Shown: piece by piece, positions 14,470-64,000 of the stretch
Numbering within the stretch: position 1 is the first letter of the stretch
How the letters are laid out: each line of letters begins with the position of its first letter
Assembly (NCBI RefSeq): GCF_035582795.1
Contig: NC_134372.1
Span: forward strand, 35,272,316 to 35,336,315
Direction: 5' to 3'
DNA length: 64,000 nt
Source of the DNA: Mycteria americana
Taxonomy: Eukaryota; Chordata; Aves; Ciconiiformes; Ciconiidae
The notes under the pieces: model-generated
The model's input: only the letters and a program-made list of their open reading frames with translations
What the model was told of the DNA's origin: nothing
The model's database searches: none
Position numbers and translations under genes: made by a program

Positions 14470-15017
14470 ATTCAAGTCCCAGCCAGCCTAAAAAGCACAC
14501 CCTGTGTCTATGCTGGGTGCTCTGCATCCGTGCTACAAAGCTGAATTCTTCCAAGCCTTAGCACAAGGCCACCAAATTTACTTTTATGTTTTTCCTATTT
14601 AGTGAAGAGAAATGGTCTAGCAAGTTCTTTTCATTATCACAGAACTAAAACTGGTCATAAAAACAAACCCCCTCCCTCCAGAGGTCTGCTCAGGCATTGG
14701 CAATTGTTAAGATGCTTGCCTATCAACAGCCACTCGAGAAAGAATTTTAACTGGTTTTGTGACGTCAAGGAGGACCACGAAAATATAGTCTGGTGCCAAA
14801 TTACCTCCATCATTGAAAGCACACAGTAAGAAATAGATAACACAGAAATAAATCTTTTGTGCAGTAGCTATCTCATGATATGCTCCAGCAACTCCAATAA
14901 GTGAGGTTGTCTGGTATAGTAATAGCTAAAGAAGATGATATTTCAGACCCTCATTTTCTAATTTATGATTAATGAAAAGCCAGCCTAATCTATCTGACAT
15001 CCTGCTGTCTGGACAGA

Positions 15018-36510
<21,493 letters not shown>

Positions 36511-37873
36511 GCTTGTATGAAGCATCTACCACTCCTGGAGATGGACATGAAACCATGGAAGAAGGACTCAGTATCTTCAATAATTTCTACCCCTTCATTT
36601 TATAACATAAGGTTTTGGGTCTGTCCTCCTCAAACATTATGTGTGTTAGGGCTAAGGTTCCGCCAGTGCCTCAAGGAAGAGGCACTGAAATAATTTCTAA
36701 AAGCAGAAGCTACCTTGTTTGTTTGTACAAGTTTTCAGTTGTACATAGCGATGGAAAAACGTGGCTGTTATTGGGGCTGACTTCTTGCTGAGGGCTTTGA
36801 TTCTGCAGAGTATTGTTGGTGTGTTTATACCAGAAAACACCTTGTCAGTTTTCTGGTTTCATGCACCAAGCATGTGATATCTAAAGATTTTCTTCATGAC
36901 TGATGTATGTCATCAATTTTAGAGCACTGCCACAACAGTGGCACTATTTTTCCCTCAGGTGTTTGTTACTTAGAACAAAAGATATTGGATACCCTTTTCT
37001 TCTGTAATTTTTTCAAAAATGTTAATTTTTTTCCCCCAAACATGATGATGATTCAGTGTAACTACTCAGAGTTGAATGGTTTTGTTGGTTTTGTATTCTA
37101 CTCTCTCCTTTAAAAAATAGTCACTGCATAGTTAGGAAATATGAGGAATCCTGGTGTGAAGCAATTTAAGTCAGTCAGTCCATTGCTGCTTTTTCTTATG
37201 GTGAGTTGAATTGAACTTTTGGAAGGAGATAAGTGAAACTGCCACAAGTAAAAATCACCTAATGACTGTTGGGTCTATGCAAAAAGATCTCATGTTGTCC
37301 AGAAAAGAAGAGATTTCCAGACATCATTTTATATGTATTTAAAACTTGTGTTTTTCATTGGCTGTGACTGCAGCCTTAATTTTTTAAGTTTTAATTTGAG
37401 GATTTTTTGTCCTCTCTGACAATTTTAATGAAGTCTGAGAAGTTGATATGGTGTGATATGCAAAATAGGTTTTATTGCTGTTCAGTGGCAGGGAAACGGT
37501 GTGTTGCCAGACTCTGCCTTTAGCCCAGTTAGGAGGTTGAAACCCTTCCCCCCACCACTTTGCTCTTGAACATTAGAAGTCTTCTTCACAATACTAACTT
37601 ATTTTGGATTTTAAACTTTTTCCTGATGTATAAAGAGTTGGAGCCACTTACAATCTCTCAGCTTAAAGTATAACATTATTTATTAAACCTGTGGTTTCCT
37701 TTATTCCTGTTCTAGATTCTGCAAAACTCAGTGTGAGCTGGATGGGCTCTTAGGAAAAACAGAAACTACTACTACTAAAACTAGCTTTCCAGCAAAGGCA
37801 TCAAACCACTGTAAAGCTCCCTTTAACTTTACGGACTTTCACGTCCCTTGAATTAGCAAAAGTGTTGGTTGCT

Positions 37874-37879
37874 AATAAA
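37874..37879 (+). terminator. Candidate poly(A) signal of MYLK3 (proximal)
   Basis: AATAAA about 1.36 kb after the stop codon. Confidence 0.45.
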
Positions 37880-38138
37880 AAGGTTTGTAAGACTAGCTCA
37901 CCCTAGTCTAGTTATCTTTTCCACTCTAGGGCGTCTCACCTTGCATAGTCCTGAATTCTGGACTTCTGCAGCATTTCCAGAAGCGAGACAGAGAGGAATT
38001 ATTAAAATCAAGTGAAATAACCTTGACGATGTATCACCTTCTGTGAAGGCCCACTTTTGTTCATGTTTTCCTTCCACAGTGGTTCTGCATGCTAAATGTG
38101 ATTATATTAATTGGTCTGTATATTTCTGAATTGATACT

Positions 38139-38144
38139 AATAAA
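38139..38144 (+). terminator. Candidate poly(A) signal of MYLK3 (distal)
   Basis: AATAAA about 1.63 kb after the stop codon and the last one before the convergent ORC6 end. Confidence 0.45.
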
Positions 38145-38165
38145 TTCCATTGAAGTGGAACAAGC

Positions 38166-39469
38166 CTATTCCTTAATTTTGGTTTAAACCCCGCCGCCAA
38201 ACAAACCTGAAAGCATCTCTGAGTAGGTCTTAACAGAATGCTAATGTACTAGGTTGGATTCTCTCCCATCCTGAGGACCCTCTGCTACATATTATATCAG
38301 GCTTTAAATGACAGACATTTTGTTACAGCTCTTACTCAATGTGGGTTAATTATTCAACATTTTCTCTGCACATCCATTCCCCAATAGTTACTGTTACATT
38401 TCAGAATTCTCATCTAGAATGAAATTAGCTCTTGCTAATTAAAGTAAAGTTGGCTTCAAGTGATTTCCTTTTTTATGCATTGGGAGAAGTGAAAGGGAAA
38501 TGGCCAGTAAGTTTTCATTTTCCAATTACTGTGTGCTTCTTCCTCTATTTTTGTAAGAGGGTAACAGACGGATGCTCTCTGCTATCTTGTACATATTTCC
38601 TCTCCATTTTCTACAAAGAAAAAGTGCATCTGGCCAGCAGGATTACTATTTCATTTCTAATAGAAAGAAATCCCTTTAGATTTGGCAGCCATCACATGGT
38701 TCTGCAGTACAGTGGAACCCACCTCTGCAGCCTTACAGGATGTTTCATCATGTCCTGTGCATTTTGCTTTGGGGTCTACAAAAAGCTAAAAGGATGAACC
38801 ACAGGTGACCTGTGAGTCACTGGAACAGTATGACAAAAAGAACTGGCCCCATACACTGATATCTAAAGCAGTTAATGATATCAACTACTGTAATCCTGGT
38901 GTGATCAGTGTCACCCAGGTAAGCAGGGAGTATGCACAGCAGTGAGGCATTTGGCAAACCATTAAAATACTGTTGAGAAGCTCAGGCAGGGGCAATGTTT
39001 CAAATCTAAATGCTCAATTTACCTTGCTTCACATGAACACCTGGGGTTTTCTGGGTTGTTTTGAACTGAGGGTTCATGAAAGTTAACTTCTCTTTGCACA
39101 TCCCAAGCAGAAAACATGCAAGAGAAAGAGCTGAAGACTTGGATTAGTTTTATTATAGTTACACCAACCCCATACTGCTAAAAGTAATTATTTTCCTTCA
39201 AAAAGTAGTTTTACACAAATTGTAGTTTGAGTAGCTGGGATGAAAGTGTAGGACGGCAGAAGTTGCCTTGAAGAACTACAGGGCAGGGCACTCTCTCCTC
39301 TTCCCTAAGTTTATGACTGCGAGATGCAAAAAACCTGTAATACCCAGACAAGATCCTTGTCCCCTGGATATCTTCCTTCTTAAAGCACAGACATCTCCTG
39401 TATGTCTTCTATTTTGCATTCTAAGGGTTTTATATATGACAAGTGCCAAGAATCTGATGTGATAATACA
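38166..39469. other. Spacer between the convergent MYLK3 and ORC6 ends
   Basis: About 1.3 kb with no recognised gene. A 121-codon plus-strand frame at 38432-38797 has hydrophobic, AT-driven composition and no known relative, so I treat it as chance. Confidence 0.6.
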
Positions 39470-40002
39470 AAGCTTTTCCTTCCAGTATTTTTATTGTTTC
39501 TTGGAATATTTGGGACCCCTTACAAGCACAAGAGACTTCAGTCCCATACAGGTCATAAAAATAAGTCAAATTCAGTGACTACACAATATTTCTTCAGCAG
39601 TAAAAAAAAAATAATAAAAAATTACCAGTCTTAGTTCCTTTGCTGGTTTTGCAGTTTGACAAGGCACCGTTAGTCCCCTCCCTCTTTTTTCACTGACTAC
39701 TTCCAGCCAGGGGCCCACAGGCATATAACTTATTTACACTTAACACAGCATTGGAATGTTACCTGCTTCTTGCAACAAGAGAATGAAGCTATTCTACCAC
39801 CTACTGCCATAGCTGCTCCGGTACCAGCCTGGCAAGTAGTCAGACAGGCTTCTTGTAAAATCACCTTAATTCTGGTGTCATTTACTAAAAATAACATTCT
39901 TAAATACTTAAAAACAAGCTAATAAATAAAATCAGCTGGCTACCAGGCAGCCATCACTCATATGCTACTGGAACTCTTGTTAGAGCAGAGGGAGAGTTAA
40001 GA
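39470..40002 (-). other. ORC6: ORC6 3' UTR (approximate)
   Basis: Untranslated stretch between the TGA at 40003-40005 and the first minus-strand AATAAA. The end is inferred from that signal only. Confidence 0.55.
39490..39495 (-). terminator. Candidate poly(A) signal of ORC6
   Basis: Plus-strand TTTATT, read on the minus strand as AATAAA, about 510 nt after the ORC6 stop codon. A second one is at 39149-39154. Confidence 0.5.
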
Positions 40003-40172
40003 TCATGAGCAAGCAGCAGTTATATTACTAGGTGGCACTACAGAGACAGTACTCCTACTTGTCTCTTGTGCCTTAGCAGCATTTTCCAGGATTTTCTTTT
40101 TCCATTCTTCATAGTCTTGCTTTGTTTCAGTCTTTGGCCGTTTACATGGCATCTCCTCATCATCTTCAGATC
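40003..40172 (-). CDS. ORC6: ORC6 exon 7 and stop (residues 213-268)
   Basis: Acceptor TCTCATAG|GA. It encodes SEDDEEMPCKRPKTETKQ, with a short basic CKRPK stretch that could serve in nuclear import, then the ORC3-binding helix DYEEWKKKILENAAKAQE. A Ser/Thr/Val-rich tail follows and ends in TGA. Confidence 0.95.
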
Positions 40173-43100
40173 CTATGAGAGAAGAAGAAAGTCCATAACA
40201 GGCCATCATGGGCAATATGTTGCTGGGAATAACCATGGCAGTGAGCAAATGTACAGACACAAGCACGGGGTCTGTCACCGTGTTATCTAATCCCGTGGTT
40301 TGCTGCTCCCCTCACCTGCTGGAACAGCCACCTCTTCACCTTTGTGTCTGAATGGAACAGTTGTCCTTAATTCTACTAGGACTACTCTGTATAAACACCA
40401 TTATCCTTCTGCTCAGTTCTCTTTGTCCTTTCATTAGCCAGTGGTTTGCAGAATGGAGTAAGCTGCTGTGAACTGAATATTATGGCATATTGCACAACTA
40501 AAATATTATACAGCAATAAAGCTCAGAACTGCTCTGGTGAGGTGATTTTAGTTCATAGCTAAACACAACTTACCATCTTCCTTCTCACAGTGCTCCAGGT
40601 TGGTCTGCAAGCTTTCAGGTGTCTCTGCAGCCAGTGGAATGTCATCTTCTAAAAAGAACAAGTAAGTTGCGTTACTTCTGAATGGTGTTTGGGGCCCCAA
40701 GGGTGATGTTCTACACGCAATTCTTTGACAGCAGTGCCACCTTCCGAAAGTATTGTCTCCCAGTCAGAGCAGTTCCCTGGTCCAGACTGATGCTCAAGCT
40801 GTACATGCAGAGGTGCCAGCACACTTCAAGGGCTGCACGGACTGGTTGACTGCTTTAACTAGCACTGCTGCTGCATTTGTAACCACAATAATCCACCCTG
40901 TTCATACTCCAAAAACACACTGCTACCCTTCTTGATTACTCAGGCAGGATTATCAGTTATTTCTTCCCCTTCTATCCCATTTCCACACTTTGTATTATAG
41001 ATGCCCACAACATGCGGGGAGCTGTCCATGTATACAGATGCACACTCTTCTCTGAACTGATACAGAAACTCCCAGCTGCCTTTAGCTGCTTTAGTGGTGG
41101 GGCAAGGTTTTGGGGTTTTTTACAAGGCATTGCACTATGGAAAGGCCCATGTCTAGGGAGAGAGCAGCAGCTTTTGGTTTGGGTTCAGGCAGCACATTCC
41201 AGAAAACTTCATGATATGAAGCGTGAAGACAGAGTGAAGCAGGGATACTGTCAGGGGGAGAGTAAGAATGTGAAAGCCTGGGAAAGGAAAAAGGAGGTAA
41301 GTAGGAAGGAGCAGAGATATAAGGACAGGAAGGCATACATCGTATTTCAATATTCCTCCTCCACAAAAAGGAGTGGAGAGAGCTGCAGGGTCAACAATAG
41401 GCGAGAAAGATTCCTCATGTCTGCTCACTGTATGTGGAGGGATGGTGTCAGGTGATGGCTGAGTTACTACCAGAAGAGCAAGGCTTAGGCCTGTTAATCC
41501 TGCAGTGGGGGAAAGGAAACCACAGAAGTGAGTCAGTTAAAGCAAGAGAGGTAGCAAGATGTTTATATTAATTTGTGTGTCATGTTGCCATGTTAATGGG
41601 ATACAGAAAGTAAGCAAGAAGGAGGAATCCAAGATAGGTCAAGTAGTATGGGAGAAGCAGGGAATCAATTGCAGCAGCAGAGAATGTAAGGAGCAGTGAG
41701 CATTTGAGAAGAGAGGAAAATATTTATTTTTGGCCTTGCCACATGCTAAGCTGTTGTGACTTCCCCACAATGACTGTGACGGGGAACTGGGCTGTAGGAA
41801 ACATGTTGGAATGGATGGGCAGGTTTGGCTGGAAGGGGACAGCTGAAAGTGATCAGAATGAAATCACCAGTGGAAAAGGATGGGGCACTGTGAAGCCAGG
41901 CGATGGGTATGCTGTCTTACAGGGATAAAGCCAAAAACTTACTGCTGAGTTGCTGGCTCATCTTCTCCAGCTGATTGCACAGCCGGTCAAATATAGCTTT
42001 TTTCACCCCAGATATAGCCAGCATTTTAGTTTTGTCCACCTTTAGCTTCAAACACCTGCAAGAGAAAGTTAAGTCATCTCTGTACAAAGCAACACTCCAG
42101 CAACTATCACTCAGGTGTGGTGACATTTACTGTACCAACACTGCCTGCGAGAATGAGGAAGGTAGGCCTGAGTTTTTGTCCTATCTAATCCTTGTCTCAC
42201 TTAGAAACAAATTTGCTCAAAAAATAGACCCCTACACTAGTCAGTCAATACAGCTCAGGAATTGAAACTCAAGGTCAGTTCAAGTTACCTAAGGAAATTC
42301 CATTAGGAAAAGGTACTTTTCAGATTTTGAGGGAACCAGGACAAAATCCCACTACTGCAAAAAGCTGAATGGGACCCCTGTGTCAAGAGAACATTTGTCA
42401 GGAGCTGTGCAACTACACAGCACCTGAATTGCTTCATAAGATTGTTACAAGGTGTAATACTGAGAGGGAAGGTATTTGCATGCAAGTAAATTCTTACCAA
42501 GGGTTGGCTGAGTCAGGTGCTCCTGACACCTATCTTCCAAGCTCATACAGGCCTTCAGCTATTAGATCCATCTCCCAAAGGTCAGAGCACCCTCAGTATG
42601 TGATGGTGTAGGGCTTACGGCTTTTCCTTCTTCAGAATGGCTGCTTGTTGGTGCTCAGAAGTAAGCTAGCAGCCATTCTTGCACCTTGAGCAATATCTCA
42701 CCAAAAGCATGCAGCTTTTTGCTTTGTGCCCAGCTCAAATCTAGCCTGACAATGGAAAAAAATGCCCACTAAATCTGAAAACGTTACTAAGGGATTATGT
42801 TATGCTGGTTAGGCTGAGAGGAAGGAGGGTGAAGCGCAAAACACTGAAAGAAGTTTTTCAGCCACTGCCATGGATATGTCCAAATGGAATTACTCACAGC
42901 ATCCAATTACACACTAGGGAAGACAGGTTTCATTTATTTTAGCATAAGTAACTCAAGATCCTTTTCTGTATATTTGATACAATACTTCTGCTTTCTCCTG
43001 AAGGCAAATGCAGTGTAGGTTAGAGATTTCACTGTAAGGAAAGGCCTGGTTTAAGCAAGACCCTTCAGACATACTGAATGAATCAGCTGCTTACACTGTA

Positions 43101-45711
43101 AGCGCTATTTCTGTTTGGTGTCTCACTAGGCATTTAAGCCCATAAAGCTATACTCACCTGCATGCAGTGAATAGTGCAGCTGTTATAAAAAGTGGTTTTG
43201 AGAAATCAAGGTCCATTTGCTGTGCTTCAGAGAGGCTGGATTCATACCTAAAGAACAACAATAAGTGATAATTGTATAGTACATTTGCCTCAAATGAAGC
43301 TGTTGAAATTAATTTGTCACATGGTACTCAGCGGCTGAGCAGGTCTCCTGTTGGATCACTTGGTCCTTTGCAACCCAGTCAAGCAGAAACAGCTGCAAAG
43401 AGCAGAAGAGACTACAGAAAAGAAGGAGATTGGGATCACCTCCTCTTTTTGAATTAAAGGTATTTTAAATTAGGGATCTGGATCAAGGCATGTCAGTAAA
43501 ATCGATTTCTTCTGAACTGTGACATGATCGGCAGTTAAACGGAAGACAGTGTGATGCTATGGACACGTACAGGGACTAAGAGTCCTATATTTTTTGCACT
43601 GTTCCCAGCTGAAGAACTGGGACTCAGACAATGACTTACTGAGATTCACAGACTAAGTCTTTCTAACGTGTATTCTAAAAAATGGCCTAGATAAATGTCT
43701 GGATTGTCAGTGCTAAGAACTCACCTCACCAGTCAGTGAGAGATACCTGGGCCTTCCAACCATCAAGCTCTTTACACATCTAACGAACAAAGAATCTTAC
43801 TAGTGGTTACTGTTGTGCTCACAAGAGCTTCCTCACCTCTGCAGTATTTTCGAAGCGGTGTTCACTGCCTCTGTGCAGCAGAATTGCACAGCCAAGTCTC
43901 GCATTCCCAGTCTGGGGTTCACCTCTAGCAAAGACTCCAAAGACTTCATGGAGCTCTGGTAGTTAGTCTTGTTCAAACCGGAGAGTTTAACAAAATAGCT
44001 CTTTCAAGAAGACAAAGACAAACCCCAAGAATTAGCAAGATTCCTTCCCGACATCTTATTCGGGCAACCAAAATAGATTAGGAAGAAACATAAAACAACA
44101 CCATAAAATAAAGTTCAATTGCTATATTAAATAAATTTGTGCAACGAATGATGCAAGTTTTGACTGCACGCAGAAAGATTAACCACCTAGGAATGCCACA
44201 GCTTTTAATGCAGTGTTGTTTTTAGACCATTTTACTGGAAGTGAGGTTTGTGTCTTCCACATAATATGACATGGCCCTTTTATCACAATGTGGTTAAAAA
44301 CAAAGGTAACCAAGATCTGGGCAACTTGAAGAGATGAGCAATACTTTCATGCTACTCCTCGCAGGCTCAGGTCCAATTAAATTCTCCTCTGTCTGTGAAT
44401 GGGGAATCACAAACACCTTGTACTAGACATTATTTTGGCAGCTCAGTGCCATTTACCCAGCAGGTGTGCAGATGGAGGTTTACAGGTACCACTATAGAGC
44501 GGGATTCCTTGGAGCCACTGCTTCCCTCCCACCGTAAAAGGGACAAATCTTAAATTTAGCATTCTTGCTGGTAGTTTATTTGTTACTAAAAGAGCTGAAA
44601 TGATAGCAAAGCAAGCTCAACTTGTGAAGTGACTATGACACTAATCTCAATTTCCCCTGTTTCAAACTCTGAGTAGTAAAAGCTCTAACACTGTGTCTAG
44701 CAGCACACTACTGGGTCTAGGTTAATGTCAGTTATTACTATCCCTTTCCTGCTCCCAACATACACTACACAGATCAATGATTTTAGTGGACTTATGGAGA
44801 ACGCACCAGCCAGCCAAGTCATATACTGTATCTTACTTTGTCAACTGGTTGTTTCATGAAACTAGCTGCTAGGTCCAGGCACATCACAGCACTGCTTGTC
44901 GCTGTCATTTGAGCCATTAACCCCGTGCATTTCACCTGGGATAGCCGCAGATACTCTTCAGCTTTTCTGCAAAACACCCGGCATACAAAGCCCTCGTTAA
45001 CAAAGCCACAGTTACAAGACAGTAAGAATGGCAGGACAGGAACTGGTCCAAGGTTTACCTAGTCCAGCAGCCCGGCTGCAGCACATGCTTAGGGAAAGGG
45101 GTGCTAAACAGTACGGCGAACAGAGGATAATACCGCCCTTTCTCTAATAATTTGCAGCAGTAGCTTTGCATTTCATAGCCTGCAATGGCGGTTTCATTAA
45201 CCGCGTATACCTTATCGTCTGTGACTTTTTTCTCATCGACCAGAACCAAAGAAGGAAACCGACGGCAGGCTGCCATGGCCAGGAGGTGAGGCAGACCTTG
45301 GCTGCCGCTGCCGTGCCGGGAGAGCTAACAGCGCCGGCCAGTGCCCCCGGGGAGGAGCCTGAGCAGGGCCGGCGGCAAAGCACGGCCAGGCGGCTGGAGG
45401 GGAGCGGACCAGGCCAGCACCGCACGGCTGGACCCGCTTATCCCGACGGAGTAACGCTCCCGAGAGAGCTGGTGTGCAGCGCCCAGGAGCGCTGCGTGTC
45501 CCGCAGCCCCTTCTACAGCGCGAGGGGGCGGCACCGGCTCCCGGCAGCTGCGCCCCCCACCCCGCGATAACGGCCGCCGGAGGAAGACACCGCTCTCGGG
45601 GCTCCACCGGAGCCGGGCCGCCCGAGAGGAAGCTGCCCCGCGTTACCTGATGACGCCGGGCTCGGTGAGGCCCAGCCGGGCGGCGAGGCCCCGCACCGCG
45701 CCGCGCTCCAT
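40003..45711 (-). CDS. ORC6: Origin recognition complex subunit 6, complete, 7 exons
   Basis: Smallest ORC subunit; it binds DNA through TFIIB-like helical folds and is needed to load MCM helicases at origins, with an added role in cytokinesis. Exons in transcript order (minus strand): 45711-45647, 44966-44837, 44000-43837, 43247-43158, 42055-41943, 40648-40574, 40172-40003, in total 807 nt and 268 residues (human 252). The N-terminus MERGAVRGLAARLGLTEP matches the family start. The conserved islands YLRLSQVKC, MCLDLAAS, KLSGLNK, GMRDLAVQF, SGVKKAIFDRLCNQLEK and the C-terminal DYEEWKKKILENAA helix are all present. That last helix binds ORC3 in known structures; its tyrosine is Y233, corresponding to human Y232. 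The linker before it (about 188-230) is acidic and poorly conserved. The gene is divergent from VPS35 and convergent with MYLK3. Introns show no embedded genes. Confidence 0.97.
40574..40648 (-). CDS. ORC6: ORC6 exon 6 (residues 188-213)
   Basis: Acceptor CTTTTTAG|AA and donor AAGATG|GTAAGT. It encodes an acidic linker (DDIPLAAETPESLQTN..) with little similarity to mammals. Frame and phase (1 in, 1 out) fit both neighbours exactly. Confidence 0.88.
41943..42055 (-). CDS. ORC6: ORC6 exon 5 (residues 150-188)
   Basis: Acceptor TTGCAG|GTG and donor AGCA|GTAAGT. It encodes CLKLKVDKTKMLAISGVKKA and IFDRLCNQLEKMSQQ, the second helical repeat of the TFIIB-like region. Confidence 0.96.
43158..43247 (-). 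CDS. ORC6: ORC6 exon 4 (residues 120-150)
   Basis: Acceptor TTCTTTAG|G and donor TGCAG|GTGAGT. It encodes YESSLSEAQQMDLDFSKPLF and ITAALFTAC. Confidence 0.96.
43837..44000 (-). CDS. ORC6: ORC6 exon 3 (residues 66-120)
   Basis: Acceptor CTTGAAAG|AGC and donor CAGAG|GTGAGG. It encodes SYFVKLSGLNKTNYQSSMKS and GMRDLAVQFCCTEAVNTASK. The acceptor has a purine-rich last few bases (GAAAG), but the frame and homology are clear. Confidence 0.95.
44837..44966 (-). CDS. ORC6: ORC6 exon 2 (residues 22-65)
   Basis: Acceptor TTTTGCAG|AAAAG and donor GACAAA|GTAAGA. It encodes KAEEYLRLSQVKCTG and SSAVMCLDLAASFMKQPVDK, the first TFIIB-like helical repeat. Confidence 0.96.
45647..45711 (-). CDS. ORC6: ORC6 exon 1 (residues 1-22)
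   Basis: ATG in a GC-rich context with G at +4; donor ATCAG|GTAACG. It encodes MERGAVRGLAARLGLTEPGV-I. The first intron starts within codon 22. Confidence 0.95.
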
Positions 45712-45807
45712 GCGCCGCCCAACCGCCGCCGCTCCCGCCTGCTCTCCCCGCAGCGCGCGGCCCTCTGACGCGCAGCCAGGCTCGGCAGCGGACTGGCCGG
45801 CCCGCCG

Positions 45808-45831
45808 CCAATCATTGCCCTCTACGCCAAT
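45808..45831 (+). promoter_or_regulatory. Paired CCAAT boxes
   Basis: CCAAT at 45808 and CCAAT at 45827, same orientation. Paired CCAAT boxes bound by NF-Y are common in divergent and cell-cycle promoters. Confidence 0.6.
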
Positions 45832-45915
45832 CGGCCTGGAGCGGACCGCTTCCTCGGAACGGACCAACGGGAAGGCCGCGGCGCGGCGGCGGGGCGGGGC
45901 GGCGCGGGCGGCGCA

Positions 45916-45925
45916 GTCACATGAC
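45916..45925. promoter_or_regulatory. Palindromic E-box GTCACATGAC (MiT/TFE or USF type)
   Basis: It contains TCACATGA, the M-box form recognised by MITF/TFEB/TFE3, and differs from the CLEAR consensus GTCACGTGAC by one base. It lies 58 bp before the VPS35 ATG. Occupancy is inferred only. Confidence 0.5.
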
Positions 45926-45982
45926 GGTGCGCGGCGCTGCGGGGTGTTGCTGGTGGGGGCGGCTTGTGGCGGCGGCGCGACC

Positions 45983-64000
<18,018 letters not shown>

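Larger units (their letters stand above)
1..15017. other. Intergenic region upstream of MYLK3, no gene supported
   Basis: No open frame here shows splice-supported similarity to a protein I recognise, on either strand. The longest frames (about 100-124 codons) have AT-rich chance composition. In mammals the next gene on this side is C16orf87. I looked for its Cys-rich N-terminal exon and conserved C-terminal exon and did not see them, so it is either further left or absent. The region holds a few old SINE/LINE-like fragments (listed separately), an 18-nt poly-A run at 3203-3220 and ordinary AT-rich spacer. The 5' untranslated exon(s) and promoter of MYLK3 probably lie in the last few kb, but no start site can be placed. 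Confidence 0.7.
36511..38165 (+). other. MYLK3: MYLK3 3' UTR (approximate end)
   Basis: AT-rich sequence after the stop codon. Canonical AATAAA signals occur at 37874-37879 and 38139-38144, so transcripts probably end near 37.9 or 38.16 kb. A 9-bp hairpin lies at 36664-36687. The exact cleavage site cannot be read from sequence alone. Confidence 0.6.
45712..45982. promoter_or_regulatory. Bidirectional promoter between ORC6 (-) and VPS35 (+), 271 bp between start codons
   Basis: Visible elements: two CCAAT boxes 19 bp apart (45808-45812 and 45827-45831; NF-Y type), a GGGGCGGGGC Sp1/KLF box (45891-45900), a palindromic GTCACATGAC E-box (45916-45925) and an E2F-like CTCCCGCC (45732-45739) on the ORC6 side. 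Head-to-head spacing under 300 bp with a CpG island and no TATA box is the classic layout of a bidirectional housekeeping promoter. Transcription start sites were not determined. Confidence 0.85.

Noticed and set aside
1-15017. C16orf87 as the expected neighbour upstream of MYLK3
   Set aside because: Neither its Cys-rich N-terminal exon nor its conserved C-terminal exon could be found, so no feature is claimed.
41012-41455. 147-codon plus-strand open frame antisense to ORC6 intron 5
   Set aside because: No recognised domain and AG-rich low-complexity composition; treated as chance.
43600-43690. Possible MIR-like GGGACTCAGACAATGACTTA segment in ORC6 intron 3
   Set aside because: Only one block resembles the consensus; no second block in the right order.

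Overview
This is vertebrate nuclear DNA, most likely from a bird, or failing that another sauropsid. It is AT-leaning and intron-rich, with GT..AG-spliced genes, one CpG island and few transposon relics: one clear CR1 LINE fragment and several MIR/CORE-SINE-like scraps. The gene set matches the conserved vertebrate block MYLK3 - ORC6 - VPS35 (human 16q11.2, in reverse orientation here). The species cannot be named from the sequence. Nothing bacterial, viral or CRISPR-like was seen.

Layout. 1-15017: about 15 kb upstream of MYLK3 with no gene I can support, only weak old repeats and a perfect MEF2-type motif about 0.55 kb before the MYLK3 start codon. 15018-36510 (+): the whole MYLK3 coding region (cardiac myosin light chain kinase), 13 coding exons that join in frame to 874 codons plus stop, followed by a 3' UTR of about 1.4-1.6 kb. 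38165-39470: a short spacer between convergent gene ends. 40003-45711 (-): the whole ORC6 coding region, 7 exons, 268 codons plus stop. 45712-45982: a 271-bp bidirectional CpG-island promoter. 45983-63749 (+): VPS35 coding exons 1-12, 508 codons, continuing past the right edge.

Every internal exon boundary was placed by hand on GT..AG sites. The joined reading frames divide by three and read through without stops, which is strong internal support. ORC6 (replication licensing) and VPS35 (retromer core) are transcribed divergently from one promoter; MYLK3 and ORC6 converge tail to tail. The shared promoter need not imply a shared pathway.

No previously undescribed multi-gene system is present. 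The points most worth a second look are: a textbook U12-type (minor spliceosome) intron in VPS35 that splits codon 67; a MiT/TFE-type E-box palindrome in the ORC6/VPS35 promoter; a perfect 17-bp inverted repeat closing a 145-nt structured segment in VPS35 intron 1; a read-through end of MYLK3 coding exon 1 that would add a hydrophobic C-terminal tail; and a VPS35 first coding exon that contributes only the ATG.
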